DNA from: Candidatus Mycolicibacterium alkanivorans
GTDB lineage: Bacteria > Actinomycetota > Actinomycetes > Mycobacteriales > Mycobacteriaceae
Direction: 5' to 3'
Assembly: GCF_022760805.1 (NCBI RefSeq)
Contig: NZ_JAIVFL010000001.1
Location: 1,488,001 to 1,552,000, forward strand
Length of the DNA: 64,000 nt
The stretch's first letter is position 1. Every line of letters begins with the position of its first letter. The notes beneath the pieces were generated by a model. That model saw only the letters and a list, made by a program, of their open reading frames with translations. It searched no databases and was not told the DNA's origin. The position numbers and the translations under genes are program-made. Of the stretch, positions 45,873 to 56,968 are shown piece after piece.

Positions 45873-46127
45873 ATGGCCTGCCCCAACTGTGTGCTCCGCG
45901 CCGTGTCATGTGGGCCGCAGGTCTGCCCCCCGTACCGGACGGTGCTGGGGGTCGTCGGCCTGACCGGCGAGGAGGTGATCGTCATCGCGGGACTGGGACG
46001 CTCGTCGGACTGGTTTCGCAACCTGCGCGCCAGCTCCAGCGCCTACGTCGAGGTCGGGAAGGTCGGCTTCGCCACCGAGTACCGGGTGCTGGGCCCCGCC
46101 GAAGCTGCGGCCGTCGTCGCCGCCTAG
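45873..46127 (+). pseudogene. Truncated deazaflavin-dependent nitroreductase-like protein
   Basis: An 84-codon ORF ends in TGEEVIVIAGLGRSSDWFRN then LRASSSAYVEVG and GPAEAAAVVAA, the C-terminal half of Ddn/DUF385-type F420-dependent reductases. The N-terminal half is missing: the first 30 residues are Cys-rich and unlike the family. A hairpin follows the stop. It is most likely a degraded gene, though a short expressed protein cannot be excluded. Confidence 0.5.
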
Positions 46128-46168
46128 CTAGGCGAAACGCTACCCCGCTGATCGGGTTTCGCCCAGCT
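46126..46168. terminator. Hairpin upstream of sodC
   Basis: AGCT-A-GGCGAAAC (46126-46138) pairs with GTTTCGCC-C-AGCT (46156-46168), giving a strong stem with a 17-nt loop right after the preceding reading frame. There is no U-tract. Probable factor-assisted terminator isolating sodC. Confidence 0.55.
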
Positions 46169-46211
46169 AACTGACAGTTTGTCGACGTGCGCCCGGGGGT
46201 ACGCTGCCGAG

Positions 46212-46997
46212 ATGTTGACTCGTGTGACCGTCGGCGCTGCCGTGTTGCTTATTCCCGTCGTGCTTGTCAGCGGCTGTTCGTCCAACCAAGGTTCGAAGAA
46301 TCAGACCAGCTCGTCGTCCACGTCCGGTACCGCGGCGTCCGGCGCGGAAACCATTACTACGCAACTGAAGACGGCCGACGGCACACCGGTGGCCAATGCT
46401 ACGTTCGACTGGTCCGACGGCTACGCGACGGTGACGGTCGAGACCGTCGCGGGGGGCATCCTGTCGCCCGGGTTCCACGGACTGCATATCCACTCGGTGG
46501 GCAAGTGCGAGCCCGACTCGGTGGCGCCCAGCGGTGGGGCGCCGGGCAACTTCAACTCGGCGGGCGGGCACCTGCAGGTGCCGGGGCACACGGACCACCC
46601 GGCCAGCGGTGACCTGACGTCTTTGGAGGTCCGCTCGGACGGCTCAGCCAAACTGGTCACCACGAGTAGCTCCTTCACCAAAGCCGACCTCAGCGGTCCC
46701 GAGGGCAGCGCGCTGATCATCCACGAGGGTGCGGACAACTTCGCCAACATCCCGCCGCGCTACTCCGCCAGCGGCAAGCCCGGCCCCGACGAGCAGACCA
46801 TGTCCACCGGTGACGCCGGCGAGCGGGTGGCGTGCGCGGTCGTCGCGCCGGCCAGCGCGAGTGGGACCTCGATGTCCACGAGCACCTCGACGGTCACCTC
46901 GATGACCGTGACGGCGGTGCCCGCACCCGGTGGCGCCGCGACCACCACGTACACGCCTGCGCCGGTCACGACCACGACGGCCGCCCCCGGAGCCTGA
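46212..46997 (+). CDS. sodC: Cu/Zn superoxide dismutase lipoprotein SodC
   Basis: SodC removes superoxide outside the membrane and protects against host or environmental oxidants. From ATG 46212 the protein starts with a lipoprotein signal (VVLVSGC, Cys about 23) and a Ser-rich linker. The dismutase domain has the copper-ligand motif [12 protein letters not shown] near residue 92, [17 protein letters not shown] and the late His in IIHEGADNF; the disulphide Cys lies in VACAVV. A 50-residue Ser/Thr/Pro tail ([20 protein letters not shown]) is unusual and could be a wall-spanning segment. ATG 46212 is preferred over upstream frames because of the signal. Confidence 0.93.
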   Translation: MLTRVTVGAAVLLIPVVLVSGCSSNQGSKNQTSSSSTSGTAASGAETITTQLKTADGTPVANATFDWSDGYATVTVETVAGGILSPGFHGLHIHSVGKCEPDSVAPSGGAPGNFNSAGGHLQVPGHTDHPASGDLTSLEVRSDGSAKLVTTSSSFTKADLSGPEGSALIIHEGADNFANIPPRYSASGKPGPDEQTMSTGDAGERVACAVVAPASASGTSMSTSTSTVTSMTVTAVPAPGGAATTTYTPAPVTTTTAAPGA

Positions 46998-47700
46998 CCT
47001 CAGCGCGGTATGAGCAGCCGCACCGCGCGGCTGGTGCGGGCTTCGGTGAACAGCCATCAACGGAACCCGCGCGGCCGTGGGTCAGCTACCGGTGTTCCAG
47101 CAAGCACGTCGCCGCGTGGCCAACGGCACCATCGTCGGTAACGCCCAGTCGACCTGACGTCTTGGGTAGGGTCCGGTCCGCTGCCGGGACAAGGTCGAAC
47201 AGCTGCTGTGATTTGTGCCACCAGTAATTTTCGAGCCGCGCTCAATACGGTCGCCACCAGCGAACATTCCGGCCGACCAGGACGGCATCGGCGCCCATTG
47301 TGAGCTGCGGCACCGCAGCCGCCGTCAATTTAGTAAGGAATTTCCTTAAAATTTTAGACGCCACCAGGGCAATGTGACATTGACCTCTTTCGCCTTCCGT
47401 CGGGTGAGAAATTCTGAGCCAGCGCGTTTCGTTCAGGCCTCGACGGCGTTATTCATTCCAAATGAAACGGCATGTCAAACGCTTTTTTAAGCGCTATCCC
47501 GAACCCATGCAACGAATTGATAACGATCGCTGCCTGAGTGCGACCTGAGACCAGCGTGGCGGGAGGGAATTGCTCTCGAAACAAAGCAAATTCGACGTTA
47601 ACTGTCTCGGTACACTCGATGACGAGCGATCGCCCCGAGCGTCGCGAGCAAGCCCAACGCAAAGTTCGGCCTGGTTCAGGCTGACGGAGGTACGAGGATC
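46998..47700. promoter_or_regulatory. 700-bp upstream region of the propeller gene
   Basis: I see no convincing gene here. The stretch 47325-47545 is strikingly A+T-rich for this genome and holds a near-perfect palindrome TAAGGAA-T-TTCCTTA (47334-47348). GGAGGTACGAGGATC precedes the ATG at 47701. In M. tuberculosis the corresponding gene (Rv1057) is controlled by MprA and TrcR, the latter binding an A+T-rich site (published knowledge). A minus-strand stretch at 47080-47250 (NYWWHKSQQLFDLVPAADR) looks like a protein relic. Confidence 0.5.
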
Positions 47701-48834
47701 ATGGCAAACACGGCGCGACATAACGAGGTTTCCGGCACCGCAGGTGTCGCGGTGGCCGAGCGGGTCGCCGCAGCGCACTCCCTGTGGCTCTCGACGCTGC
47801 CGACGATCCGGCGCGCACCGTCTGCCGAACTGGTGCCGCTTGCCGAGCCGATCACGGCGCCCGTGGTGACCGCTGCCGGCGCAGTGACTCCCGGGCACGG
47901 CCCGGTCAGCGACATGGCTGTCAGCCCTGACGGTCGCCGTCTGGTCGCCGCGCACTACGGGGCCGATGCGGTGTCGATCATCGATACCGCCACCATGTCG
48001 GTGACGGCCACTGCCAGCGGCGTGGCCGAGCCGTACGCCGTGGTCGTGGCCGACCGCGCCTACGTCAGTGCCGCACAGACCGAGGACGAGTCCGTGGTGG
48101 CCATCGACACCGCTACCGGTGTCCCGTTCGCGGCCAAGAACATCGACTCCAGCGCACGCGCCCTCGCGGTGAGCCCGGTCGGCGACGTGCTGTATGTCGC
48201 CCGCACCGGTGATGAGCTCGCCGACATCGCGGCCATCGACATCGAGAGTGGTGTCATCGGCGTCATCGCCATCCCGGCGGCCCCCGGCGCCTCCGTCGAG
48301 GCCCTGCGCGTCAGCGCCGACGGTGCCCGGCTGTTCGCGGCACTGTCCACCGCTACCGGCGGCACGCTGCTGATCATCGACACCAGGTCCCGCGCCGTCG
48401 AGCGTTCGGTGGCGATCCCCGGCTCCATCGGTGACATTGCCGCTATGCCCAACGGCCGCAAGGCTTTCGCCACCGGATGGGACGCCGAGCTCGGTGGTGT
48501 GGTCAACGTCATCGACGTGGCCGCCGCCCGGATCACGGACACCATCGGTATCGGCGGCATGCCCACGCAGCTGGTGCTCGGTCGCGGTGGCGAGCTCGCT
48601 TACGTCGTCGATCGTGACCAGATAGTGGTGCTGTGCACCACGGCCAACGAGATCGTCGACACCATCGCCGCTCGCGGCGAATTGTCCTGCCTGGCCGCCG
48701 GTCCCGACGGTCGCCTCTATGCGGCCGACTTCTCGGGAGTGATCAGCGTGCTGCAGGTCGGCTCCGCGACGGACTCGGCGCTGCGTGAACTGATGAGCGC
48801 CGAACTGCCGCAGCTGGCGGTCGCCGCGTCCTGA
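47701..48834 (+). CDS. Seven-bladed beta-propeller protein (Rv1057-like, YVTN repeats)
   Basis: 377 residues made largely of repeated YVTN/YncE-type blades, each with a pattern like MAVSPDGRRLVAAHYGADAV followed by SIIDTATMSV. Blades start near residues 68, 110, 155, 200, 245, 285 and 325. There is no clear signal peptide, although the first 60 residues are hydrophobic-helical. Position before fadD14 and repeat type match Rv1057, an M. tuberculosis gene induced in macrophages and under envelope stress. Its molecular function is unknown. ATG 47701 has a good SD. Confidence 0.85.
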   Translation: MANTARHNEVSGTAGVAVAERVAAAHSLWLSTLPTIRRAPSAELVPLAEPITAPVVTAAGAVTPGHGPVSDMAVSPDGRRLVAAHYGADAVSIIDTATMSVTATASGVAEPYAVVVADRAYVSAAQTEDESVVAIDTATGVPFAAKNIDSSARALAVSPVGDVLYVARTGDELADIAAIDIESGVIGVIAIPAAPGASVEALRVSADGARLFAALSTATGGTLLIIDTRSRAVERSVAIPGSIGDIAAMPNGRKAFATGWDAELGGVVNVIDVAAARITDTIGIGGMPTQLVLGRGGELAYVVDRDQIVVLCTTANEIVDTIAARGELSCLAAGPDGRLYAADFSGVISVLQVGSATDSALRELMSAELPQLAVAAS

Positions 48835-48856
48835 GTGCGCCTGCCACCATGGAGTC

Positions 48857-49048
48857 ATGACCACGACTCCCCGGCAGCGCATCGTCAACTTCGTCCAGCG
48901 TCACGTCGCAAACCCGGTCATGCGGGCGGTGCCGATCCAGACCCTGATCGAGACCACCGGCCGCAAGTCCGGTGAACCGCGCCGCACTCCGGTCGGCGGC
49001 AAGCTCGACGGCAACACCTTCTGGCTGGTCTCCGAATTCGGCGAGCGG
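48857..49048 (+). pseudogene. DUF385/Ddn-type nitroreductase cut by an IS
   Basis: The first 64 residues are normal for this F420-dependent family: QRIVNFVQRHVANPVMRAVP, ETTGRKSGEPRRTPVGG, then LDGNTFWLVSEFGE. The reading frame then runs into the end of the IS1380-family relic at about 49048 and stops. The 3' half of the gene is not found on the far side, so the IS caused or was followed by a deletion. Confidence 0.75.
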
Positions 49049-49049
49049 T

Positions 49050-50331
49050 CTCAGCCTCGATTTTTCGTGCGACTTGGCTGGGTGGGATGATTTCGGTGTT
49101 GGTTGATTGTGGGGCTTGATTGTCGTTGGTGGGTACCCGATCAGCTGTGCCCATGCGATCAGATCGGTTGCGGCCAGGATGATTTCCAGCCACGCGGCGT
49201 TGGCTTCGGCGCGGTGACAGGGCAGGTTGCGCAGCCCGGTGGCCTTGGCCTGGCGGATGCGGTCCTCCACCCGGGCGTGTTGGCGGTGGCGTAACTCGAG
49301 TCCGGCGAGCTGACCGGCGATGACCCCGGGTGGCGTGTCGGTGATGAACGCGGTGACTCGGTGGCCGTCGGCGTCGGTGAAGTTCAGTTGTGCGCCGGGG
49401 TGGGGGCGTTCCTTGCGCAGGATCAACCGAGTCCCGGCTGGCCATGGGCTCATGTCGACCAGATCGGTGGCCTCGGCGACCCAGGCACCCTCGCGCAGGC
49501 CGTCACCGGACTCGATCGCCGGATACCAGCATCGGCCCTCGTTGAGGATCTCGGCCGCGTCGCGGACCCGGACGTCCACGGCGTAGCCGAAGGAGAACTC
49601 CACCCCGACCGTCCGGCAGTGCTCGGCGAAGGTGTGGGTGGCCCCAGCGGCATCGCAGCGCACCAGGATCTTGGGCCCGTCCGGATCGTCGGGGGTGGGG
49701 TGGGCCGCCAATCTGGCGGTAGCGACTCCATCGCCGAATCCAGCACGCTGACATGGTCAGCGGCAGTGTTGGAGCCCGCGTTTCCGCGGCGCAGCAGCCC
49801 GGCCAACCCCTCCCCGCCGGCGATCGCGGGTCGATCCAGAAACGCGAACAAACCGTGATGACCGAAGGTCTTCTTCCACGTCGGCGCGGCCAGCTGCTTG
49901 CGGTCGGAATGGTCGATGGTGATGGTGGCATCGATGTCGACGTGCAGCCACTGCCCCTGTGCCGGGGCGGCACCGGCCGCCCACGCCGCCGCCCGGGCCC
50001 GGGCACGGGCCGCCCGGATCCCGGGCAGATGGGCGGCATCGATCTTGTCGTCGACCAGCCGCCACATCGTGGTCGTCGACGCCGCCGCACCGAAGGCATG
50101 CTCACCATCCCCGCAGCGTTGTCCGACCCCGTCGATGCAGTCCGCCCCGCACCCGACCGCGGCAGCCAGATCGGCGAACACCGCACCCGGGGCATGAGTC
50201 CACGGGTCACCGTAGGTATCGGCCAACGCCCCGGTGACCTGCGACGTCAGGCCGGTCAGGTCGGCGACCTCACGCAGCATCGCCGTCCCGGCGTGCGACA
50301 CGACACCCGCTCCGTCGGCCGACACTTTCAC
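49050..50331 (-). pseudogene. IS1380-family transposase with frameshift and internal deletion
   Basis: From GTG 50331 the protein reads VKVSADGAGVVSHAGTAMLR, WLHVDIDATITIDHSDRKQ (first catalytic Asp region) and FAFLDRPAIAGGEGLAGLLR. At about 49712 the frame shifts and continues with KILVRCDAAGATHTFAEHC and ARVEDRIRQAKATGLRNLPC, with the Glu of the DDE set in RVED. The last roughly 100 residues are missing before the closing PAKSHEKSRLRPL. Non-functional relic. Confidence 0.8.
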
Positions 50332-50333
50332 CC

Positions 50334-50745
50334 GTGGACGTGGTCGACGCGTTCGCCGCGCACCGGCACGTTGTGACAATCGACGGTCCCGGATACGGCC
50401 GCAGCAGTCCTATACACCGCGACTTCACACTCGATGAATGCGCGCAAGCCGCCGGCGAGGTGCTCGATCACCTCGGTATCACCGAGCCGGTGGATTGAGT
50501 GGGCAATGCGTGGGGCGGGCATGTGGGCATCACGCTGGCGGTCAGCCAACCACGCCGATTGCGCAGCCTGGTGACCATCGCCGCACCCCTCACCCCGGTC
50601 AGCCGTCGCCAACGCTGGACGCAAACGTATCCACTGGCACTGCTCTACCGCCTGACGGGCGCGAACCGCTTCATCACCAAAGTGCTGTTCGATGTGCTGC
50701 TCGGTGCCAAAGCGATTGCGGCACAGCCCGTGCGGGCCGCCGAGC
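50334..50745 (+). pseudogene. Alpha/beta-hydrolase fragment with a stop codon
   Basis: The plus strand right of the IS1380 relic encodes AAHRHVVTIDGPGYGRSSPI, DHLGITEPVD, a TGA at 50496 where Trp is expected, then VGNAWGGHVGITLAVSQPRR and LVTIAAPLTPVSRRQRW. This is the central part of an alpha/beta-hydrolase, lacking both ends. The nucleophile position is Ala (GNAWGG) rather than Ser. It ends near 50745 where an ATPase fragment begins. Confidence 0.65.
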
Positions 50746-51168
50746 TCATGAGGGCCCACCTCCTCGGCCACGACCAATTAGAAGCGTTGCGGCTCTTGAC
50801 AAATCACGACCTCGACTCGTCCAGCCCGTTCGCCTGCCTGTTCGTCGGCCAATCCACCCTGCGGCGGCGGATGAAACTCGGCGTGCTCGCCGCGCTCGAC
50901 CAACGCATCGCGCTGCACTACACGATGGCGTCCATGACCGACACAGAAGACCGCCAGCTACCTGCGTCACCATCTAAAGCTGGCCGGGCGCGACGATGCC
51001 CTGTTCTCCGACGATGCCCTCGGGTTGATCCACCAGATCAGCCGCGGCTACCCGCGCGCGGTCAACAACCTCGCCCTGCAAGCCCTCGTCGCCGCGTTCG
51101 CCGCCGACGAGGCCATCGTCGACGAATCCTCCACCCGCACCGCCGTTGCCGAAGTCACAGCGGACTGA
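50746..51168 (+). pseudogene. ExeA/TniB-like transposition ATPase, 3' fragment
   Basis: Residues HDQLEALRLLTNHDLDSSSP, ACLFVGQSTLRRRMKLG and DQRIALHYTMASMT match the second half of ExeA-type AAA ATPases that accompany some transposases. The frame shifts near 50950 and continues with TASYLRHHLKLAGRDDALFS, then IHQISRGYPRAVNNLALQAL up to the stop at 51168. The P-loop half and any transposase are missing. Confidence 0.65.
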
Positions 51169-51344
51169 ACACCACCCCGACACCCCGAACACCACCGACC
51201 CCGCCGGACATCTCCCGGGGGTCATTTCACACCCGCACATCCTCACCATCAACGCCGCCATCGTGTTCATCCTGAGTGCCGGTCAACAGCCAGGAAGCAG
51301 AAGTAATTCCTGCTGGCGGGCGTCCTAAGCTAAGACCGGCTGCA

Positions 51345-52223
51345 CTATCGAGCTTGCCGCGCGTCAATCAGACGGTTTGTCTGCTGCGCGATGTCGCTCT
51401 GAAATTCTGGATCGCGCGACCTCTTTGAGGAGGTGCGGACGCGTCCGGCCCGAATGTAGGAGCCGGTGGGCCCGATCGGTGCAAGCGCTACCGCGTCAAC
51501 GACGCCGCGCGCCGCCTCTTGCGGAGACGACATGAACGCGCCGCCCAACGCTCCGATAGCTCGCAGCGGGCCGCCCGCCCGGCGTTGGAAATTACTGCGG
51601 ACACCACCCGGATCGACCATGTAGACGCCGATCTCGTCGGACCATTGCCGAGCAAGTAGGTAGGCGAAGGCGAGGTTGGCCAGCTTGCTGTACGCGTAGG
51701 CGCGAAGCTGGCCCCAGCCTTTCGCATAGGTCCAGTCCGAGACGGGTTGTGCCCGCGCTTCAAGGTACGACGTCACCATCACCACGCGGGCTGGTTCGCC
51801 CCGGACGTCGGACTTGCGTAGCAAGGGTTCGAGCATGACGGTAAGTGCCGCAGCAGCAAGGTGATTCACGGCGATGGTGCGTTCGACTCCGTCGGAGCTC
51901 AGTCGACGCGCGGGGAAAGCGGCACCGGCGTTGTTTACCAGTGCCGCCAGACCCGACGGGGCATGGACGCGAACTTGCCGAGTGAGGTCGGCGACGTTGT
52001 CGAGCGCCTCCAAATCAGCGGCGATCGGCACGCAGCGGTCGCCGAACGCGCCCAGCCGGCGCACGGCAGCAGCGGCAGTCTCGGGTGTACGACCATGCAC
52101 CAGCACCCGCCAGCCTCGTTGCGCCAGCCCACGAGCGACACTTTCACCAATCCCAGCCGTCGCGCCAGTCACCAACGCTGTCGGCGACAACGGGCCGCCG
52201 TCGTTCTCTGTGCGCGGTTGCAT
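51345..52223 (-). CDS. Short-chain dehydrogenase/reductase
   Basis: The 292-residue NAD(P)-dependent oxidoreductase has the classical SDR set: nucleotide loop TALVTGATAGIGES near residue 16, NNAG in ALVNNAGAAF near 95, the catalytic YAYSKLANLAFAY near 190 and VDPGGVRSNF near 218. Length and the inserted region before the Tyr resemble the WW-oxidoreductase/protochlorophyllide-reductase-like subgroup. The substrate is unknown. ATG 52223 is divergent from the TetR gene at 52289, so this is a likely regulator-target pair. It seems intact within a region full of relics. Confidence 0.88.
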   Translation of the reverse strand: MQPRTENDGGPLSPTALVTGATAGIGESVARGLAQRGWRVLVHGRTPETAAAAVRRLGAFGDRCVPIAADLEALDNVADLTRQVRVHAPSGLAALVNNAGAAFPARRLSSDGVERTIAVNHLAAAALTVMLEPLLRKSDVRGEPARVVMVTSYLEARAQPVSDWTYAKGWGQLRAYAYSKLANLAFAYLLARQWSDEIGVYMVDPGGVRSNFQRRAGGPLRAIGALGGAFMSSPQEAARGVVDAVALAPIGPTGSYIRAGRVRTSSKRSRDPEFQSDIAQQTNRLIDARQAR

Positions 52224-52288
52224 GGATTCGATTGTGGTCGGCAAGAATGGAATGGCAATACCAAAATCCGGCAATGGGGGGAACTCAC

Positions 52289-52894
52289 GTGCCGACCACA
52301 CACACCGACCTGACCGCCAAGGGGCGGCGCACCAGGGAACGCATCATCGAGGCGGCAGCGCAGCTGCTGTTAGAGCATGGCATCGACCGCACGACCATGG
52401 AGCAGATCCAGCTCGCCGCCGGCGTCAGCGCCTCGCAGCTGTATCACTACTTCGACAACAAACGCGACCTGCTGGCCGCCGTGATCCAATCCCGCACCGA
52501 GATCACACTGGCCAACGAACTCCTCGCCAACATGACGTCCCTTGCGGATATCCGTCTCTGGCGTGACGCAGTCGTGCTCGCCGCACATCGCCTAGGCCCG
52601 CGCGCCGGATGCCCGCTCGCCACATTTGCCGAACAGATCCTGGACACCGACCCCGAACTGCTCGACCTCATTCGTGACGGACTACAGCGTCTCACCGACT
52701 TGGTCGCCAACGCGCTAGAAATCATGCGCGACAACGGCGAGTTACGTCCGGATACCGACTGCCAGCGCCTGGCCGTTCTCATCGTCACCGCCTACGAAGG
52801 CGGCCTACTGGTAACCCAGATACAGCGGACAACCGCTGCCCTCCAGATCGCCCTTGATTCTGCAATCTCGATGATCGAGGCGCACACGTTCTGA
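52289..52894 (+). CDS. TetR-family regulator, divergent from the SDR gene
   Basis: The 201-residue repressor has the HTH MEQIQLAAGVSASQLYHYF at about residues 30-48 and a TetR_C-type domain with RAGCPLATFAEQILDTDP near 108, seen in regulators of the LfrR/YxaF type. GTG 52289 follows GGGGGGAA; the ATG at 52274 lies within that purine run. The 65-bp divergent gap to the SDR gene should hold the shared operator. It carries TTGCC repeats on the minus strand (52249-52270), but I could not define a palindrome. Confidence 0.85.
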   Translation: MPTTHTDLTAKGRRTRERIIEAAAQLLLEHGIDRTTMEQIQLAAGVSASQLYHYFDNKRDLLAAVIQSRTEITLANELLANMTSLADIRLWRDAVVLAAHRLGPRAGCPLATFAEQILDTDPELLDLIRDGLQRLTDLVANALEIMRDNGELRPDTDCQRLAVLIVTAYEGGLLVTQIQRTTAALQIALDSAISMIEAHTF

Positions 52895-53019
52895 GCGCCC
52901 AGTCGCACAACTACAGCAGTGGCCGGGGTTGTAGATGAACGAGCGGTCAACACCGGTTCTCGTGCGCAGCTTCAATCCGCTTACAGAGCGCGTCTGTCGC
53001 GCATGTCGTAGGTAGCTAC

Positions 53020-53490
53020 GGGCCGATTCAAATCGTCGCAGCGAGCCCCAGTCACGGCCCCAATCATCAGAGAGATACGTTGCCATGACGTGGGCGCGGA
53101 GAAGCACGTCGGTGATGCCGAGCAGTCCACCGTTTTGCCCTTCTTGCCAGGTGTCGGGGTTTTGCAGTTTGCCCGGGTAGTTCGGCCTGATCCGGTAGCG
53201 GGGCACTTCGGTGACACCGTCGGCGTGCAGCATCGGGTGTTGGCAGGGGAAGACCAAGCCGACCATCCAATCGAGCAGGATCGGCTGTGTGGAACCGAGA
53301 AACTCTCGCAGCGAGCGCAATTCGGGAACGCGTGGTGGTGTGACGGCGGCAACACCGTAACCCAACGGCTATGTTCCGAATCTGCAGGTCGGTCCGCAGG
53401 TGCCGCCGACAAACCGCTCGCGCGCACCCTCAATGCGCTCACGCAGTTCATCTCGCGAGGTGTCGACGACTGCGGCATGCAGGTGCACAC
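53020..53490 (-). pseudogene. Arabinosyltransferase (Emb-type) C-terminal relic
   Basis: The minus strand encodes, in two frames, pieces of the C-terminal domain of an EmbA/B/C-like arabinosyltransferase, the ethambutol target that builds arabinan. One piece is VHLHAAVVDTSRDELRERI, then RFVGGTCGPTC and a stop (53490-53370). After a frame change come PILLDWMVGLVFPCQHPM, DGVTEVPRYRI, LGITDVLLRAHVMATYL and DDWGRDWGSLRRF (53365-53030). The membrane part and most of the protein are absent. Confidence 0.6.
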
Positions 53491-53499
53491 ACCCCGGTG

Positions 53500-54170
53500 G
53501 CCTGCAGCAGCACCTGAATCCGTATTGAGCAGACCCGACTCTTACCGGGAGGACTCAACCCAGTATCGGGAATTCGCAACTTCACGGCTTCGGCCTGATG
53601 TTGCGGGGATGACCAAGGGCGCAGCCGGAGCGATGTGCCAGCCGACAACTTGCAGCACGTCGACGGGGAATGGGTTCCGGCTGGGGTCAATGGCCCATGG
53701 CGAGGTAGCCGCCATCGACCACGATCTCCGTACCGGTGATGTGATCCGCGTCGTCGGAAAAAGCGAAGGCGACGACTGCGGCCACGTCTTCGGCGCGACC
53801 GAGTCGGCGGAGCGGGAAACTGTCGGCATGTTGATCATGACCCGGGTTCCCGTGGCCCGAGCCGGGCCGGGGCTGGCGGGTAGCGCCCGGCGGTGGATCA
53901 GATGCTCGACGAGCTGGCCGCCTGGGCGGCGGCACTTCGGTCGGTGCGCCTGAAGGGTGCGGAGCCGGTCGCGGCCATCTCGGCGACACTCGCGCAACGT
54001 GGAGCCATGGTAATAGCGTCCGACGTCTCCGGTCACTCACCGGCCGGGTGGTACTCGTAACCGGGGCTGGCCGCATTGCCGCGGATGAACAGCGCCGCGG
54101 TGCGCGCCATGGGTGACAACCTGCTCACCATCCGTGTCGACGTCGACAACTGACCGCGGTGTGTAGCCAC
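53500..54170. other. Mosaic of SDR and other gene relics
   Basis: No intact gene is visible. On the minus strand, 53687-53834 encodes the end of an SDR (PLRRLGRAEDVAAVVAFAF, then TGTEIVVDGGYLAMGH). On the plus strand, 54030-54080 encodes an SDR beginning (LTGRVVLVTGAG), and 53892-54056 encodes LDELAAWAAALRSVRLKGAE of unknown origin. Frames are broken between pieces. The stretch looks like repeated deletion and fusion of metabolic genes. Confidence 0.5.
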
Positions 54171-54174
54171 GGCG

Positions 54175-54492
54175 CTATTTTCCGCTGCAGTCCAATGACA
54201 CCGAGATGGTCTGGCTGGTGACGACCGGGACGAGAACGGTGCCGCTGTTGTGGCCAAGGGTGGGTCCGACGTAGGGGAGCCACTGGGTCACCGTCTGCGG
54301 ATTGCGGACGCTGGTGACCACGCACTGCGACATCGGGCCCGTGCCGAGCCGGTCGATGTTGACCGTGTAGCCCTGCTGTTGGAGTCGATTGATGGTCTCC
54401 TGCGCGGAGGTGTCGGCCCATGCCGCCGCTGCCGGGCCGGCGACGACTGCGCCCGCTGCCGCGATCGCGGCAAGCATCCGTGTTCTGCGCAT
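54175..54492 (-). CDS. Small secreted mycobacterial protein
   Basis: 105 residues from ATG 54492 (SD GGGAGG upstream). A signal peptide (MLAAIAAAGAVVAGPAAAAW) is cleaved probably after AWA. The mature part has NRLQQQGYTVNIDRLGTGP, SQCVVTSVRNPQTVTQWLP and a final DCSGK, with two Cys that could form one disulphide. It belongs to a group of small exported mycobacterial proteins without known function. A related pattern (LGYTV after a signal peptide) occurs in the gene at 59083. Intact, directly right of the relic region. Confidence 0.75.
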   Translation of the reverse strand: MRRTRMLAAIAAAGAVVAGPAAAAWADTSAQETINRLQQQGYTVNIDRLGTGPMSQCVVTSVRNPQTVTQWLPYVGPTLGHNSGTVLVPVVTSQTISVSLDCSGK

Positions 54493-54717
54493 TAGCGCCT
54501 CCCGATGTGTGAGGACCCAATCATCCTCCAACTACATCGCTGGGGTCGGGGCCAACGTTGCAGAGCCATCGGGATTACTCCCCGCGGCTCTGCGGAGCCG
54601 GACGCCGTGACGATCGAGCGACTGCAACCGGCGGGAGGCCCGCGCCGGGCCGCCGCCGGCCGACGCATCTGTGGGGTGTGCGGATAGCCGCCCGTGCGCG
54701 GCGCTAGTATAACTCCC

Positions 54718-56346
<1,629 letters not shown>

Positions 56347-56489
56347 CGCCCAAACCGGCAAACCTGCGTCAACGCGATTCCGGTTACGTGCGCCGCGGAA
56401 CCCAGCATCGTGACTTTCGTCGATCTGCCGCTGATCACCGGTCGAGCAGCACCGCACCTGAGCCGCTGAGGTCGCACTACCATCGGGTG

Positions 56490-56963
56490 ATGGCCCACTC
56501 CGTTGTCGTCGAGCAGTCTCGCGCTATCCCGATCTCACCGGAGGAAGCGCTTGCCAAGACACTGCCGATACCACTGCCCGAACTGTTTGCGCGCTGGTAC
56601 GGGCCCATCCCGCCGATCAAAGCCGTGCACGGCCAGACCGGGGACTGGTCGACCATAGGCCAGACGCGCACCATCTCGCTGGTCGGCGGGGGCGGGATGC
56701 GCGAGACGCTCACCAGCGTCGACCCGCCGCGCTCCTTTGGCTACACGCTCAACGATGTCCGTGGTGCAATGGCGCCGCTGATCGGCCACGTCGAGGGCGA
56801 GTGGGTCTTCGCGCCCCGGGGCACCGGCACCAAGGTGACCTGGCGGTGGACGTTGCACCCAAAGTCGGCATTGACCGCCCCGGCGTTGCCGGTTTTCGCG
56901 AGGATCTGGCGTGGCTACGCCCGGCAGGCGCTGGAGACCCTGTCCGGCCACTTGGTGGGCTGA
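56490..56963 (+). CDS. SRPBCC/polyketide-cyclase-like protein
   Basis: This 157-residue protein has the START/SRPBCC helix-grip layout: an N-terminal strand with ISPEEALAKTLPIPLPELF, the central GQTRTISLVGGGGMRETLTS strands, GEWVFAPRGTGTKVTWRWTL and a long C-terminal helix (FARIWRGYARQALETLSGHL). Such proteins bind hydrophobic ligands in a deep cavity. The ligand is unknown. It lies 5 bp before the amidotransferase gene, so the two are probably co-transcribed. Confidence 0.8.
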   Translation: MAHSVVVEQSRAIPISPEEALAKTLPIPLPELFARWYGPIPPIKAVHGQTGDWSTIGQTRTISLVGGGGMRETLTSVDPPRSFGYTLNDVRGAMAPLIGHVEGEWVFAPRGTGTKVTWRWTLHPKSALTAPALPVFARIWRGYARQALETLSGHLVG

Positions 56964-56968
56964 CGCCA

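Noticed and set aside
47081..47260. Protein-like minus-strand stretch (NYWWHKSQQLFDLV) as a gene
   Set aside because: Interrupted by stops on both sides and no start; at best a relic.
52224..52288. A defined operator palindrome in the SDR/TetR divergent gap
   Set aside because: Only short TTGCC direct repeats are visible; no convincing inverted repeat.
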